From Opitutaceae bacterium (GTDB lineage: Bacteria > Verrucomicrobiota > Verrucomicrobiia > Opitutales > Opitutaceae), in assembly GCA_030648295.1 (NCBI GenBank), contig JAUSID010000168.1, positions 1-64,000 of the forward strand: DNA of 64,000 nt, in the 5' to 3' direction. Position 1 is the first letter of the stretch. Every line of letters starts with the position of its first letter. Made by a program: the position numbers and the translations under genes. This document shows, piece after piece, positions 34,154 through 44,400 of this stretch. The notes beneath the pieces were generated by a model, which worked only from the letters and a program-made list of their open reading frames with translations, had not been told where the DNA came from and did not search any database.

Positions 34154-36727
34154 GTGCGCACCAGCCTCGCCCTCGTTTCCTTTTTCGTCGTCGGCATTTC
34201 TGCCGTTTTCGCCGCATCGACCGCACCGCAGACAGCACCCGCGACGCGTGCGCCAGAGCTGACGATTCTCGGCCCGAATTATCCCCGCGCGTTTTTCTTT
34301 CGCGCCACCGAGGGACAGGCGGCGAACCTGGCGACCAGCTATGAATCCTGGGACGCGGATTTCAGCCGGCTGATGGGGATCATCGGCAAGGCGCTCGACG
34401 AGGAAGTGCTCGGCCGGGAGGCGCGCAACCCGGAGTTTTTCACCCGGTTCAAGCGCGCCCATCCCGAACAGGTGGTGCTGCTTCATTTCAACGGCAACGC
34501 CCGCGACCCGATCTACCACACCGAAAAATATTTCCCGGGCCACTGGATTCACCGTCAGGCCACGATGATCCTCGCCGATGTGCCGGCCCAGAGTGGCGAG
34601 ACCACAATCAAGGTGCGGGACGCGTCCGACTTTCAGGTGAACACGGGCCGCTACAAAAACGCGAACGACGACATCGCGCTTTTCGGTGTCACCCGCGACG
34701 GCCACCACGATTGGAATTATTGCGAGCAGGTGCAGCTGGTCGCCGTGGATCGGCCGGCCGGGACGATTCGCGTTCGTCGCGGCTGCTACGGCACCCGGCC
34801 GCTCGCGTTTAAGGTCGGAGCGGCGCGCGCCGCCGCCCACCAGGCGGAGGGCCCCTGGGGAAGGACGAATCACCTGATGTGGTACTACAACTTCGCCACG
34901 CACTGCCCGCGTGACGCGGAGGGGAAAACCGCGGCGGACCGGCTCGCCGACGACCTCGCCAGCTGGTTCGGTCCGGGTGGGAAACTCGCTGCCTTCGACG
35001 GACTCGAGTTCGACGTCATGCATCACGAGACTCGCGGCGACACCGATGGCGACGGTGAGCCCGACCACGGCGTGATCGACGCCATCAATCGTTACGGTAT
35101 CGGCATGATCGAGTTTGCGCGGCAGCTGCGCACGCGGCTCGGCCCCGCCCGGATCATCCAGGGCGACGGCGCGCTCGGCCCGGGCGGACGGCGTTCGCAA
35201 CGCGCTTTCGGAATCCTCAACGGCATCGAGAGCGAGGGATTTCCCAACCTCCAGGACTGGGCGTTCGACGATTGGTCGGGCGGGCTCAACCGGCACGCGT
35301 TCTGGACCGCGAACGCGCACCCACCGGCCTTCAGCTACATCAACCACAAATGGAACCAGTCGGTTCCGGGCAAACCGGGGGAACACCAGAATCCGGAAGT
35401 GCCTTTCTCCCGCCACCGGCTTTCGTTCGCCGCCGCGCAGTTCACGGACGCCGCCATCTGCTACTCCTTCGCCCCCGCGCGAGATCGCGCCGGCCAGTTT
35501 GGAATCTGGGACGAACTTCGCGGCGGCACGCTACAACGTCCCGGCTGGCTCGGCCGCCCGGAGGGTCCGGCCCTCCACGTCGCCACGACCGCGCCAGATT
35601 TGCTGGCCGGGACGGACTGGGCGCGCCGCATCGGCGGTCCAGTGACGACGCGATCAACCGTCGCCGGCGTGCGGATACAGCCGACCGATTCAACGGCGGC
35701 GCGACTCGGCTTCACGCTCCGCGATCTACCCACGAATGGTCGCGACCTCGTGGTGCAGCTGACCGCGCAGGCGGAAACGCGGGCGGGTTATCCGCGTGAG
35801 ATGGCGCGTTTCCTCGAGTGCGAGTTGGGCGGCGGCGTGCTCAATCTGATCAGGGGCACGCCCGATCAGGTCGGCATCGGGCGGCGCGGCAAACCCGAGA
35901 CGCCACTTCGGCCGGAGACCGGCGCGCGCTTGCAGCCGCAGCCCCGTACGAGCATCGGCGGCCGCACGCTGCCCGCGTATTCGATTCATCCCCCGTACCT
36001 CGACGGCAAAGGTTACGTGTTCTGGACTCGCGACGTCGATGTGCCCGCCGCGGCGGAGCTGCGGTTCTCCATCGGCATGAGTGACCGCGCGCCCGGCCGT
36101 TCCGATGGCGTCTGGTTCAAGGTGCTCGCCGCCGAACTTACCGGCGGACGCGTCGGCCCATTCACCCCGCTGTTCGAACGCAGCACGCAGGCACACGCGT
36201 GGATGCCCTGCACCGTGCCGCTCGAGCGTTTCGCCGGCAAACGCGTGCGCTTGAAGTTCGTCGCCGACTGCGGACCGAAGGACAACGCCACCACGGACCA
36301 GGGCTTCTGGGGCGACGTGAAGATCGTCCGCGCGGGACTTCGGGACACGGACGTAACCTCGCCGGCCCACTCGATGTCGTGGGTGAACGACCGGACGTTC
36401 ACGTCCACGTTTTATTTTCACGACGTGCGCTCGCCGACGGTGGACCTGACCTTCTCGCTCGACGGCGCCGAGTCGGTGACAATCGCCGCGGTCAATGGGT
36501 ACGCCCGGCCCGACACGATGTATCGGGTATTCGAGCACGGCTTGGTGCTCGCGAATCCGTCGCGGCAGTCGGTCACATTCGACCCCGCGACGCTGACACC
36601 CGGCCGGCAATACCAGCGGCTGCAAGGAGTCCCAACGCAGGATCCGCGCACCAACAACGGCGAGCCGGTGACCGGGCCGATCACCCTCGGCGAGCGCGAC
36701 GCGGTGTTTTTGTTGCGAGTGAAGTGA
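34154..36727 (+). CDS. Large exported protein of unrecognised family, possible glycoside hydrolase-like barrel plus beta-domains
   Basis: GTG start followed by RTSLALVSFFVVGISAVFAAS signal; AAFDGLEFDVMHHETRGDTDGDGEPDHGVIDAIN; ORF track 34088..36727. Confidence 0.65.
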   Translation: MRTSLALVSFFVVGISAVFAASTAPQTAPATRAPELTILGPNYPRAFFFRATEGQAANLATSYESWDADFSRLMGIIGKALDEEVLGREARNPEFFTRFKRAHPEQVVLLHFNGNARDPIYHTEKYFPGHWIHRQATMILADVPAQSGETTIKVRDASDFQVNTGRYKNANDDIALFGVTRDGHHDWNYCEQVQLVAVDRPAGTIRVRRGCYGTRPLAFKVGAARAAAHQAEGPWGRTNHLMWYYNFATHCPRDAEGKTAADRLADDLASWFGPGGKLAAFDGLEFDVMHHETRGDTDGDGEPDHGVIDAINRYGIGMIEFARQLRTRLGPARIIQGDGALGPGGRRSQRAFGILNGIESEGFPNLQDWAFDDWSGGLNRHAFWTANAHPPAFSYINHKWNQSVPGKPGEHQNPEVPFSRHRLSFAAAQFTDAAICYSFAPARDRAGQFGIWDELRGGTLQRPGWLGRPEGPALHVATTAPDLLAGTDWARRIGGPVTTRSTVAGVRIQPTDSTAARLGFTLRDLPTNGRDLVVQLTAQAETRAGYPREMARFLECELGGGVLNLIRGTPDQVGIGRRGKPETPLRPETGARLQPQPRTSIGGRTLPAYSIHPPYLDGKGYVFWTRDVDVPAAAELRFSIGMSDRAPGRSDGVWFKVLAAELTGGRVGPFTPLFERSTQAHAWMPCTVPLERFAGKRVRLKFVADCGPKDNATTDQGFWGDVKIVRAGLRDTDVTSPAHSMSWVNDRTFTSTFYFHDVRSPTVDLTFSLDGAESVTIAAVNGYARPDTMYRVFEHGLVLANPSRQSVTFDPATLTPGRQYQRLQGVPTQDPRTNNGEPVTGPITLGERDAVFLLRVK

Positions 36728-36774
36728 CGGCCGGGCCTTTGTGGCCAGCCGGGCTAGCGAGGCTGGCCTTTCCT

Positions 36775-36850
36775 CCCTGGGAGCGCGGGCGTCTCGCCCG
36801 CAACCGGGCAAATCCGAAACGATGCGGGCAGGATGCCCGCGCTCCCAGGG
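36775..36850. repeat. Family A inverted-repeat element (preceded by ggccagcc/ggctggcc hairpin)
   Basis: ccctgggagcgcgggcgtctcgcccgcaac...gatgcgggcaggatgcccgcgctcccaggg. Confidence 0.8.
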
Positions 36851-36861
36851 GAGATCGATCA

Positions 36862-38370
36862 TCACGGCTGCCGCGGGATCCGGTTGAGCGTGTAGTACGC
36901 GTCCGGATGCGCGAGCGGCGCACCCGAGGCGGAACGCACACCATCGGCGCGAAGTTCGTGGACGTACAGCTCCCGCAAACCTTCGACCTGGAGGCGGACG
37001 TGAAGTCCGTCGCTGCTCACCGTCGCAGATGTGATTGCAAGCGGTCGCACGTCGATCTCCGGACTTCCATACGCACTGGAGTACAAGAAAGTGTAGCTCT
37101 TGATCGAATACGATTCAGTCCGTCCGGCACTCTCCGCGTCGACGGGAGAAGTGAACACGAGTTCAAATCCGCCGGGCAGGGCGCGCATTTCACGCAGCGC
37201 GAAGGGTGTCAGGCCAGTCCAGCGCACGCGTTGCAGCCCATAGGAGTGCAGCCCGAGCGACGACCACCCGCGGCTCGTCATACCAACGAAGAGGCTGCCG
37301 TCGTCCCCAAAGAGCACGCGTACCACGCCGGAGGCGAAGCCGGAGAGAAAAGGAAACGCCGCGCCCTGGTATTGGCCGTCGACCTGCTCGAGAAACACGC
37401 GGCTCACCTTCGCATCGGTGAATTCGCCGACGAACAACTGTCCGTCAAACGGTCCGAACTTTCCCGCCTGGTCGCACACCGCGATGTCCGTTCCGCTGCG
37501 GCCCATCTTGTTATAGGGCAGCCAGACCGCCGGCGGTGCCATTTCCGGCACGGCGCGAACCGCGTCAGGGTAGGGAACCTTGTTCGGTACCGGCGCCGAA
37601 AGCTTCACCGGCGAGTCGGGCCTCCGCTGGGGCCCGAGGCCTTCCGGGTTCAGATAAAACGCGCCCCGGCGCAGGTGGTAAATCGGCGTCGCGGGTATCC
37701 ACGTTCCCTGTTGATCCACACAAAACATGTCGCCGGTCGCATTCGCGCCCAATCCGCACGGTGAGCGCATTCCCGCCGCCATCGGCTTGAATGCGGCGTC
37801 CGCGCCAATAATCCCGGCCCAGCCGCGCCACGGGGCGTCATTGTCCGACCGCTCGCCCAGATCGAGATTGAGCGCCACCCACAGATTCCCCGCGCCATCG
37901 CGCTTCGGCCCGTACGTGTAACCATGATACGCGCCGGAGACATTCCAGCCGCGGCAGGCGGTGAGATACTCGTCGGCCACGCCGTCGCCATTCGTGTCCC
38001 GCAGCCGGGTGATTTCGGTACGCTGCGCGACCAGCAGGCCGTCACCATCGCGCATCACGCCCAGCGGCTCATGCAGCCCCGAGGCAAAAAGCTTGTAGGT
38101 CGGCGGCGAGGTGGCCCCGCGCTGCAAACCGTCGATCAACCAGACCTCACCCTTGCGGATCGCGACGGCGAGCTTGCCGTCCGCGGTAAAGTCCATGCCG
38201 CCGACTTCGAGGACAATTCCGTCGCCTGGTTTCCAGTTCGCACTCCGCGATGAAGTCGGCGAGCTCGCCGCCAGGATCGTTTGGATCTCGTACGCCTCGG
38301 TTGCAGTGGCCGCTGCGCCAGTAGCGGTCAGGAGGGTGAGCGAGCCGAGCAGCAAGTAAATTCGTTTCAT
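36862..38370 (-). CDS. PQQ/sorbosone dehydrogenase-like beta-propeller protein, exported
   Basis: MKRIYLLLGSLTLLTATGAAAT; GMDFTADGKLAVAIRKGEVWLIDGL; LLVAQRTEITRLRDTNGDGVADEYLTA; GPFDGQLFVGEFTDAKVSRV. Confidence 0.78.
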   Translation of the reverse strand: MKRIYLLLGSLTLLTATGAAATATEAYEIQTILAASSPTSSRSANWKPGDGIVLEVGGMDFTADGKLAVAIRKGEVWLIDGLQRGATSPPTYKLFASGLHEPLGVMRDGDGLLVAQRTEITRLRDTNGDGVADEYLTACRGWNVSGAYHGYTYGPKRDGAGNLWVALNLDLGERSDNDAPWRGWAGIIGADAAFKPMAAGMRSPCGLGANATGDMFCVDQQGTWIPATPIYHLRRGAFYLNPEGLGPQRRPDSPVKLSAPVPNKVPYPDAVRAVPEMAPPAVWLPYNKMGRSGTDIAVCDQAGKFGPFDGQLFVGEFTDAKVSRVFLEQVDGQYQGAAFPFLSGFASGVVRVLFGDDGSLFVGMTSRGWSSLGLHSYGLQRVRWTGLTPFALREMRALPGGFELVFTSPVDAESAGRTESYSIKSYTFLYSSAYGSPEIDVRPLAITSATVSSDGLHVRLQVEGLRELYVHELRADGVRSASGAPLAHPDAYYTLNRIPRQP

Positions 38371-40451
38371 TGCCACGTGTAGACGAAGCTCAGTTTGCCC
38401 CCCTCACTCCCCTCCTCCTCCTTCGCGCCCACGCCCTCCGGGTGCGCAACGGCGATCGATCGCAACCGCTCCACGTTCCAACGTACGGAACGACGCAGCC
38501 CGCCCGGCACCGGTTCGAACCGTTCCTCCACCGGCACCCCATTGACGGTGAAAAGAAATATCGGCACACCGGTGGCGTCGAGTCGGTAGCCGGAGAAACT
38601 CCGCAGCCCCGGCGGCGCAGCGGGCGCCGGCCATTTCAGCGCGTCGCCCAGCGGTTTCTCGAATGGCGCGAAGCGGCTGAACCACGTTCCATACGCGTCG
38701 AAGAACCGCCCCTTCCAGACCAGCGCGGGCCGCGCCTCGCTCGCATCGTAGGCAAGATGCACGCCGGCGGGGAACCCAACGAGAATCGCATGCGTGCCGA
38801 CATCCTGGAGGAACGTGCGGAGCACGATCGGCCGTTCGGTTGGCACCAGCTCAAACTCCCGTGTCGTCATGGAGGGAAACCCCTCCGGCACGCCGCGGCC
38901 TTCGCGCGCAAACGCCACGATCGAGGCAATCTGGCGATCGGTGTCGCCACCCAGCACCTCGCGATTCGCCGCCTTTCCGTCCGGCCAGAACGACGGCATC
39001 AATGTGCCAGGCCGGTACGCGGCTGGATTCACCAGGTAATCGCGCAGCCAGCGCGGCTGGAGCCGCTGCGCCAGATTTGAAATATCCATGCCCTGAATAC
39101 CCAGCGAAGCCCGGTCGGCCCAGCGATGACACGTGATGCAGCTCACGCCACCGTGCGTGCCGAGCAGCTTGCGGCCCGCTTCGACATCGCCAGCGGGCAT
39201 GGGCCATTCCGGCCCGGCATCCACTCGTGCGAGCAGCGCCGGCAGCTCGGCTACGGCCCCGCCGTAAACCGGCATCCGCGTGTTCAGGTAGGGCCGCACG
39301 CGCACTGCACCCTTCACCGCCTGCTCGAGCCACTTGGGCTGGAGCTTGCGGCCGACGCCGGTCAAGGGCGGCAGATAACGTCCCGTGTCGCCGAGATTGG
39401 GATCGCCCGAAATGTAATCCCTGTGCGCCGCGTCCGGCCCGCCGTTGCCGTCGCGCTCGTGACACGCCGTGCAGTTCAATGCCTGCATGGTCAGTGCGAC
39501 CCTGTGCTCCGCCGGAAGCGTTTCGTCCCGCCGGGCGAGGAACGACTGGAGCGCACGCCGCTGGCTGACGTTGAAGACATAATTGGGCACCCCGGCGGCC
39601 GGCACTTCGGCCAGGCAACCGCCGGCGGGGTCACGTATCGGCGTGACTTGGACGCGCTCCGCCGCCGGCAGATCATGGCACCCGGCACACCACAGCGCGC
39701 CGACCACGTCACGACCACGCGCCGCTTTTTCGCGATTCGGCACAAACGGGTCGAGCTTCGGCGCCTGCTCGCCGTCACTGCCCGGCAGGCCCAACAGGTA
39801 GCTCGCGATATCAATCGCATCCTGTTCCTCCATTTCGATCCGTGGCATTCGTCCATCCGGCCGCGTCTTGAGCGGGTCGCGGATAAAATCGCCGAGAGAA
39901 CTCAGCACATATTTTTCCTCCAGCGACGGAAACACGACCGTGCCGGAAGCGAGCCCGGCGGCAGGCGGCCGGCCTCCGGCAGGGACATAATCGTCCCGCG
40001 GGGCATGACACGCGACGCAACCGATCGTGTGAAACAGAAGTTTTCCGCTCTCGCTGTTCATGTGGCGGATCAACCTGGCGCGCCCCGTGGACTTGGGCGC
40101 CAGCGTTCCCAGGTAATGCACCACGGCCCCGGCATCGGCCGCATCACGGCCCGCGAACAAGCCGGGCATCGATGTTCCGGATCGGTGTTGATCGGGGCTG
40201 GCGATGAAAGCACGCAACCAGTCCGCTTTTTGCCGCGTCGTGACGGTGGTCAGATCGGGCCCGCGACGCGCCGGCAGACCCGTGTCGCCGCCGTGGCAGT
40301 TGGCGCATCCCAGTTCATTATAGAGCAGCCTGCCTCCGGCAACGCCGGCCTCGCCAGCATGGAACCGCTGATGTCCAATGACCACCGGCTCACCGGCCGC
40401 GACGGAGGCGCAGGCCAGCGCGAGCGCGAGGTGGTAAACCGTCCTGCTCAT
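38367..40451 (-). CDS. Multi-heme c-type cytochrome, five CXXCH sites, exported
   Basis: CANCH, CVACH, CAGCH, CTACH, CITCH; signal peptide MSRTVYHLALALACASVAAG; ATGA overlaps at both ends. Confidence 0.88.
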   Translation of the reverse strand: MSRTVYHLALALACASVAAGEPVVIGHQRFHAGEAGVAGGRLLYNELGCANCHGGDTGLPARRGPDLTTVTTRQKADWLRAFIASPDQHRSGTSMPGLFAGRDAADAGAVVHYLGTLAPKSTGRARLIRHMNSESGKLLFHTIGCVACHAPRDDYVPAGGRPPAAGLASGTVVFPSLEEKYVLSSLGDFIRDPLKTRPDGRMPRIEMEEQDAIDIASYLLGLPGSDGEQAPKLDPFVPNREKAARGRDVVGALWCAGCHDLPAAERVQVTPIRDPAGGCLAEVPAAGVPNYVFNVSQRRALQSFLARRDETLPAEHRVALTMQALNCTACHERDGNGGPDAAHRDYISGDPNLGDTGRYLPPLTGVGRKLQPKWLEQAVKGAVRVRPYLNTRMPVYGGAVAELPALLARVDAGPEWPMPAGDVEAGRKLLGTHGGVSCITCHRWADRASLGIQGMDISNLAQRLQPRWLRDYLVNPAAYRPGTLMPSFWPDGKAANREVLGGDTDRQIASIVAFAREGRGVPEGFPSMTTREFELVPTERPIVLRTFLQDVGTHAILVGFPAGVHLAYDASEARPALVWKGRFFDAYGTWFSRFAPFEKPLGDALKWPAPAAPPGLRSFSGYRLDATGVPIFLFTVNGVPVEERFEPVPGGLRRSVRWNVERLRSIAVAHPEGVGAKEEEGSEGGKLSFVYTWQ

Positions 40452-41371
40452 CCCGCCACGGCCTCGCGGCACCTTTCCACGTAATCGCGGGAGCGATTGA
40501 TCGCCGCGGTGATTTCCGCGACCGTCGGGAGAATCGGCACGCCGCGCGGCGTCGGGTGCATGAAGATTTCCACGTAGCCGGCGTAGTGGATGTCGCGCAG
40601 CGCCTTCACGATCTCACGGTAGTCCAGCCCGCCACCGAAACCGGGGAGTTGCTGCAGTTCAATTTCCTTCGTCGTCTTTTTACGGATACCTTCGGAATGC
40701 TCTTGGAAATACATGAACGGGATCTGGCTTGCACCCAGGTCACGAATGAGCGCCGGGATTTGATCGGTCCACGCGTGCAGATGATGGGGCGCAAACGCGA
40801 TGCCGAGCCGCGGCGAGCGGTTGAACTCCGCGAAATAACGCAGCGCGTCCGGGTGATAGAGCAGATGCTTGTCGTGGTTCTCCAGCGCGATGGTGATACC
40901 GTTTTCCTCCGCGCGCTCGGCGTGGGGTTTCATCATCTCGAGAAACTCGCGCACCGCCGTCTTCGCGGCCGCGCCGCTGGGTTCCGACGGTCCCCGGCTG
41001 CCCGTGACGATGATTCCGCCGCCGAACTTTTTCATCCACTCCATCTCCTCGCGCAGTCCGCCCGGACCGAGCGGATACCGCGTGCTCACCCCGAGCTTTA
41101 CCCGGTGCCGCTGAAGCAGGGCGGCAAACGCGCCGTCACCCATTTCCGCGATCTGCTCGCGCTGGTTGCCATGCACGCGGCACCAGATGTCGATCGCTTC
41201 GCAACCCGTCTTCGCGACCTCGGGCAGGATGACGTCGAGCGGCATCTCGCCGTAAATCGCGGACGAGAGAATGTAGCGGAGGTGAAACGCATCGCCGCGT
41301 GCCGCCCGGCAAAGAACGGGCGCCGCGGCGGCGACCGCCAGCGAACGAAGAAAATGTCGGCGGGGAATCAT
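40448..41371 (-). CDS. Sugar phosphate isomerase/epimerase-like TIM-barrel protein, exported
   Basis: MIPRRHFLRSLAVAAAAPVLC (twin-arginine-like); TGCEAIDIWC, GITIALENHDKHLLYHPDAL, GYVEIFMHPTPRG. Confidence 0.82.
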   Translation of the reverse strand: MIPRRHFLRSLAVAAAAPVLCRAARGDAFHLRYILSSAIYGEMPLDVILPEVAKTGCEAIDIWCRVHGNQREQIAEMGDGAFAALLQRHRVKLGVSTRYPLGPGGLREEMEWMKKFGGGIIVTGSRGPSEPSGAAAKTAVREFLEMMKPHAERAEENGITIALENHDKHLLYHPDALRYFAEFNRSPRLGIAFAPHHLHAWTDQIPALIRDLGASQIPFMYFQEHSEGIRKKTTKEIELQQLPGFGGGLDYREIVKALRDIHYAGYVEIFMHPTPRGVPILPTVAEITAAINRSRDYVERCREAVAG

Positions 41372-41419
41372 GCTGAGGGGCGGAGGTGAGGTTTGCTCGT
41401 CGCGCGCGCGGGCGCGACC

Positions 41420-44400
41420 TCAGAATCGGCCGGTGATCCCAAAGTTCACGAATGCGCCGTTGTCGAAGTCGGCATTGGGGCGGCTCCGATCGAAGTAGTA
41501 CCATCTCTGGTGAGCGTTGAACATGTTTTGAAAGTCGCAGTAGATCTCGAGCTTGGGCGAGAAGACGTAGCTGAGGTTCAGATTGGCCGCCGTGCGTTCG
41601 AATTTGTAGCGCAAACGCGAGCGATCGGTGGAATAGCCGACGAGATACGCGCCGGTGTGATTCACGAGCAGCCGCGAGCGAAACTTCCGCCAGGGGAAGC
41701 TCACGCCCGCATTGGCTGTGGTCGGCACGAAGTTGGGCACGAGGTTCGTCGTCCGCGGGCCGGTGGACCCGTAATCACCTTCGGTCGTGAGCCGCGTGTA
41801 GTTCGCGAAGAAACTCGAGCGCCGCAGCACGCCGGGCAGGAACGTGAGCTGCTGCTGATAGCTCAGCTCGATCCCCTGAATCCGCGCCCGGCCGGCGTTG
41901 CGATCCGTGCGGAGGCTGTAGCCGCCATAACTGCCGCCGAAGCCGTTGTCCGGTCCATCGGGCACCGTCTCCCCGCCGAGGGACACGATGAAGTCCTCGA
42001 GGTCCTTCCGAAATACGCCGACCGAAAGCGCACCGACCGATTCGAAATAGTACTCGAGGGTGAAATCGATGTTCTCGGCGAACTGCGGCTTCAGGGCGGG
42101 ATTGCCGACGGTCAGCGTCTGGGTCTGGTCGTTCACGTCCTCGCGCGGCACGAGGTTGGCGAACGGTGGCCGGCCGATGCTGTTCGACCAGTTGGCGCGC
42201 GCGAGCAGCGTGCGGGAAAAATTATAGGTCAGGTACGCGCCGGGAAACGTCTGGCTGTATCGGCCTTCAATCCGCCGCGGATGATCGTAATCCGTTCGCG
42301 CCCGCTGCACCGGATCCGGAATTGCCGCTGCGGTCGCGAGCGTGCGGGCCCGTACGAACCCCTCGCCCGCCACCTGCGTTTCCTCGAAACGCACTCCGGC
42401 GACCGCTCGCAGCTGCCGCCAGCGCGTTCCGCCCATCACATAGGCCGACGACACATCCTCCGTCACGCGCCGTGTGCCGAGAAACGTTCGCGATTCGTCG
42501 TAATATTTATCGGAGAACCAGTGCGACGGGTTGTTTTTCACATGCTCGGCGACATAGCCGACGTGAGTGTATGGGATCGGACCGTTGCGCTGGCTCTCGG
42601 TCGTCTGCACATCCTTGAATTGGAAAATGCTGAGATCGGCGTCATCGCGACCGGTGGCGGGATTGACACCGAGGACTCCGTCCGGCCCCGCGTAGCGCCA
42701 GCGGCGGTCGCCACCGACCTCCTCGGCGATCTGCCGGCGGAACCGGCCGCCGGTCTTGACGTAGTTCGTGCCTCGCGCGTCGAAGCGGTACTTCGCGTTC
42801 AGGGACACACTCTCGAGAATGCAATTACGCTCGTTGTTCCGCTTGTTCAGTTCGCTGTTGGTGTAGTTCTTCAGATCGAAGATGCTCGGGCCGGCCGTCT
42901 GCGTGAAGATCGGCCGCGCCTGGTCGGCGGTCTTGTCGAACGTCCAGCCCACGCCCGTGAGCCAGGTGCGGAAAAAGCCACCGGATCCGATCTTCGGGAG
43001 ATAATGGCCGTCGTTCTGCCGGACCAGGCTCTCCGAATAGGCGGCATCGTAATCCAGCGTGAATTTCGAGTACGTGTGCTCGGCGCCGGCATGGAGCTGC
43101 CGCTGCGAATCCTCGAAGCGATTGCCGTCGGTCTGGAGCTCGAACGTCGAGGCGGGTACGGGGCGCACGTGCGTCACGTCGTTGGTGAAACCGGGTACGA
43201 TGGCATTGTTGCCGATGGGCTGCCCCGCCGCATTCAGGGTCGCGATGTTGCGGGACGTGAAGGCGCGCGTCCGCAGGTATTCGAATGAGCGCTCGTGCGC
43301 GTCGTTGTAGATGCCGTTGAGAAAAACGCGAAAGTTTGGGTTGAACCGATAATCGATCTTCAACGTCGCGCTCTTGTTCATCCGGTTGTTGTAGATATCG
43401 GCCGAGCGGTAATCCCATACATACGCGGGGCTCGTCGTGGTGAACGCGTAGTCCTGCGTCATCTGGATGGCCGTCACGGCGTTCTCGCTGTAGAACAGCC
43501 CGAAGGTGACGCCGAGATTGCGGTCGCCGCCGAACGCGTCGAACACCTCCTGATAGCTGAACGACGTCATCGGGTGAATCGAGTGATGTCGCGTCGCCGG
43601 GTTGTGATCGTAGAACGGAGGCGCCCACTTCGCACCAAAGCGGTAAATCATCCGCCGCTTTTCCTTCATGCTGAGCGGCGAGCGAGTCTTCATGTTGATG
43701 TTTCCGCCGAGCGAATCGGCATCGATGTCGGGCGTCGCCGCCTTCGTCACCTCAATCGTGTCGAAGAACGCGCCGGGGATGCTGTTCGTCCGGAAGTTCC
43801 GGTTCATGCCGCCGGAACTCGCCATCTTGTTGCCGTCGACGGTGACCGAATTGAGCGTGTGATTGGTCCCGCGCACCATCACCTCGCCCACGACGCCCTC
43901 GCCGTTCAGCGCCCCGGCGATGCCCGGCAGACGGATGAGCAATTCGCCCGCCTCGCTGTTGGACAGGTTGCCATAGGCATCGAGCGCGACGACGCTCTTG
44001 ACGCTGTCGGCGTTGCGTTGCGCGGTCAGCGCCGCGGCGCTGCCTTCGCGCTCACCCACCACGCTGAATTTATCGAGCCGGTAGACATCGGACCCGAGAT
44101 CGAACGTGACCTTAACCTGCGCGCCAGGCGCCACGGAGATCAGCCGCTCCTCGCGGTTCAGCCCGATGTAGCTGACGACAATTGCGTGCTCGCCGGCGGG
44201 AAGATCGTCGAGGGAGAAGCGGCCGAGGTTGTCGGTGAGCGTGCGGCGCCCAAGGGCGGGAAGCTCGACCATCGCGCCCTCCAGCAGCGCACGGGTTGCA
44301 CCATTGCTCACTTGGCCGGTAATCCGACTGGTGCCGGACTCGGCGGAAACGGCACGCTGCGCGTGGACCGGCAGTACGTGCAAGCCGGCCGCGAAGATCG

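Noticed and set aside
36775-36850. Simple rho-independent terminator interpretation of the GC hairpins
   Set aside because: No U-tract follows and the same sequences recur in different orientations and within CDSs; repeat-family explanation fits better, though termination activity is not excluded.
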